64,000 nucleotides of DNA from Pseudonocardia sp. DSM 110487 (lineage in GTDB: Bacteria > Actinomycetota > Actinomycetes > Mycobacteriales > Pseudonocardiaceae). A program made the position numbers and the translations under genes. This document shows, one piece after another, positions 62,691 through 64,000 of this stretch. The notes under the pieces are model-generated. The model saw nothing but the letters and a program-made list of their open reading frames with translations. It did no database searches and had not been told where the DNA came from. The stretch is from contig NZ_CP080521.1 in the NCBI RefSeq assembly GCF_019468565.1, positions 1,116,001 to 1,180,000 of the forward strand. Reading direction: 5' to 3'. Each line of letters begins with the position of its first letter. Position 1 is the stretch's first letter.

Positions 62691-63839
62691 CTACTTGCGG
62701 ACCGGGGAGATGTTCAGGCTCATCCCGGCGAGCCCACGGGAGCGCACGGTGAGCTTCTCCGCCACCGCCCGCAGGGCCGTCGCCGCCGGGCTGTCCGGCT
62801 CGGACAGGACGATCGGGGTGCCGGCGTCGCCGCACTCGCGCAGCTGGGGCTCCAGCGGCACCTGGCCGAGCAGCGGCACCGGGGCGCCGATGATCCGGGT
62901 GAGCGAGTCGGACACCGCCTGCCCGCCGCCCGAGCCGAACACCTCCATGCGGGTGCCGTCGGGCAGCTCCATCCAGGACATGTTCTCGACCACGCCCGCG
63001 AGCCGCTGGCGGGTCTGCAGGGCGATCGAGCCGGCCCGCTCGGCCACCTCGGCGGCGGCCGTCTGCGGAGTGGTGACGACCAGCAGCTCCGCGTTGGGCA
63101 CGAGCTGCGCGGTGGAGATCGCGATGTCGCCGGTGCCGGGGGGCAGGTCGAGGAGCAGGACGTCGAGGTCGCCCCAGAAGACGTCGGCGAGGAACTGCTG
63201 CAGCGCGCGGTGCAGCATCGGCCCGCGCCAGACCACGGCGTCGTTGCCCGGGGTGAACATGCCGATCGAGATGACCTTCACGCCGTGCGCCTGCGGCGGC
63301 ATGATCATGTCGTCGACCTTGGTGGGCTTGTCGGCGGTGCCGAGCATCCGCGGCACCGAGTGGCCGTAGATGTCGGCGTCCACCACGCCGACCTTCAGGC
63401 CCTTCGCGGCCATCGCCGCGGCCAGGTTGACCGTGACCGACGACTTGCCGACCCCGCCCTTGCCCGACGCCACGCAGTAGACGCGGGTGAGCGAGCCGGG
63501 CTGGGCGAACGGGATCACCGGGTCGGCCGCGTCACCGCGGAGGCTGCGGCGCAGCTCGTGGCGCTGCTCGTCGCTCATCACGTCGAGCTCGACCTCGACC
63601 GCGGTGACACCCGAGACCTTCGAGACGGCCTCCGTGACCCGCGAGATGATCGTCGAGCGCATCGGGCAGCCCGCGACGGTGAGGTAGACGCCGATGTGGG
63701 CGCTGCCGTCCTGCGCGATGTCGACGCCCTTCACCATGCCGAGGTCGGTGATCGGCTTGTGGATCTCGGGATCGTCGACGGTGGCGAGCGCGGCCCGGAC
63801 GGCCTGCTCGATGGTGGTGGTGCTCTCGGTGGTGGACAT
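62691..63839 (-). CDS. mrp: Mrp/ApbC-type iron-sulphur cluster carrier ATPase
   Basis: A 382-residue P-loop ATPase. An N-terminal DUF59/MIP18-like domain (about 8-90, VDDPEIHKPITDLGMVKGVD) precedes Walker A SGKGGVGKSS at 125-134 and VDADIYGHSVPRMLG. The C-terminal part has LLLDLPPGTGDIAIS and VVTTPQTAAAEVAERAG. It carries iron-sulphur clusters to target enzymes. The usual C-x2-C near the end of many homologues is not seen; this varies within the family. ATG 63839 is used; a Met eight codons upstream (63863) is possible. Position matches Rv1229c. Confidence 0.93.
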   Translation of the reverse strand: MSTTESTTTIEQAVRAALATVDDPEIHKPITDLGMVKGVDIAQDGSAHIGVYLTVAGCPMRSTIISRVTEAVSKVSGVTAVEVELDVMSDEQRHELRRSLRGDAADPVIPFAQPGSLTRVYCVASGKGGVGKSSVTVNLAAAMAAKGLKVGVVDADIYGHSVPRMLGTADKPTKVDDMIMPPQAHGVKVISIGMFTPGNDAVVWRGPMLHRALQQFLADVFWGDLDVLLLDLPPGTGDIAISTAQLVPNAELLVVTTPQTAAAEVAERAGSIALQTRQRLAGVVENMSWMELPDGTRMEVFGSGGGQAVSDSLTRIIGAPVPLLGQVPLEPQLRECGDAGTPIVLSEPDSPAATALRAVAEKLTVRSRGLAGMSLNISPVRK

Positions 63840-63973
63840 CAGAGGTTCCGCTGGACCTTCCATCGACGGCGCGACCCTGCCAGGCGCGGCAGCCGCGCCC
63901 ATTTCGTCCACTGTACGTCCGGTCGCTGAACGTCTGTCCTCTTGTCGGCGGGGCTCCGTAGCATGATTCCCTG

Positions 63974-64000
63974 TGACGGACACCGCGGCGACCAGAGCGC
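63974..64000 (+). CDS. Possible start of a gene running off the window
   Basis: A GTG at 63974 opens a frame (VTDTAATRA) that continues past the window end, following a TAGCAT stretch (63960-63965) that could be a -10. It is divergent from mrp. Too short to identify. Confidence 0.3.

Overview
The window is GC-rich (roughly 70 percent or more) actinobacterial chromosome, most likely from Pseudonocardia or a close relative in the Pseudonocardiaceae. This rests on gene order and gene content, not on a database search. The backbone follows the Mycobacterium tuberculosis Rv1165-Rv1229 order with gaps: typA, an lpqW-like lipoprotein, mshB, ferredoxin, dapC, dapD, dapE, LOG-family proteins, folP2, gpgS, a small DivIVA protein, tag, a DUF3117 protein, glgA, glgC, an O-methyltransferase, sigE, rseA, htrA, tatB and mrp. 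GTG starts and 4-base stop/start overlaps are common. No tRNA, rRNA, CRISPR array, insertion sequence or integrase was seen.

Layout. 0-9.5 kb: the end of an MFS transporter; a minus-strand run of LolA-like protein, ABC-2 exporter and pterin dehydratase, divergent from an OmpR-type two-component system; a DivIVA-like coiled-coil protein; an SRPBCC-Nudix fusion; a repeat-rich intergenic stretch; and a shortened AbiEi-like gene. 9.5-19.5 kb: typA, lpqW-like and a complete peptide/nickel-type ABC importer operon. 19.5-28.5 kb: an accessory block with a STAND-HTH regulator, a FAD monooxygenase, membrane proteins, an unusual alpha/beta hydrolase, a DUF418 protein and a DesK/NarL-type two-component system, followed by a stand-alone copy of that kinase's membrane sensor domain. 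28.8-34.3 kb: a second complete peptide-type importer operon on the minus strand. 34.4-53.9 kb: the conserved backbone (mycothiol, lysine/diaminopimelate, folate, methylglucose lipopolysaccharide/glycogen, envelope stress, Tat export). 53.9-60.7 kb: a catabolic-looking cluster of amidase, D-2-hydroxyacid dehydrogenase, DUF3830 protein, two Asp/Glu-racemase-superfamily enzymes, an FCD-type GntR regulator, a cupin and a class III aminotransferase. 60.7-64 kb: a membrane protein, an MBL-fold hydrolase and mrp.

Most interesting points. (1) The 53.9-60.7 kb cluster has matching ATTGT-N2-ACAAT palindromes at two promoters, around a GntR/FCD gene; this looks like a self-contained regulon for an unknown substrate. 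One of its two racemase-like enzymes has lost the second catalytic Cys. (2) The DUF418 gene and the stand-alone sensor-domain gene flank a histidine kinase/LuxR pair and share a conserved 41-bp upstream element at exactly the same distance (73 bp) from their start codons. This predicts a small regulon in which the kinase sensor domain is duplicated as a separate protein. (3) The dapD-dapE divergent promoter holds four TTCACA half-sites in a perfectly symmetric nested dyad. (4) sigE is preceded by an ECF-type promoter (GGAAC-N18-GTTGG) and by three TCTCA-like repeats at exact 11-bp spacing; a related CTGAG pair at 11 bp lies before the OmpR-type regulator gene at 3761. (5) Several intergenic palindromes and dispersed repeats recur within the window.
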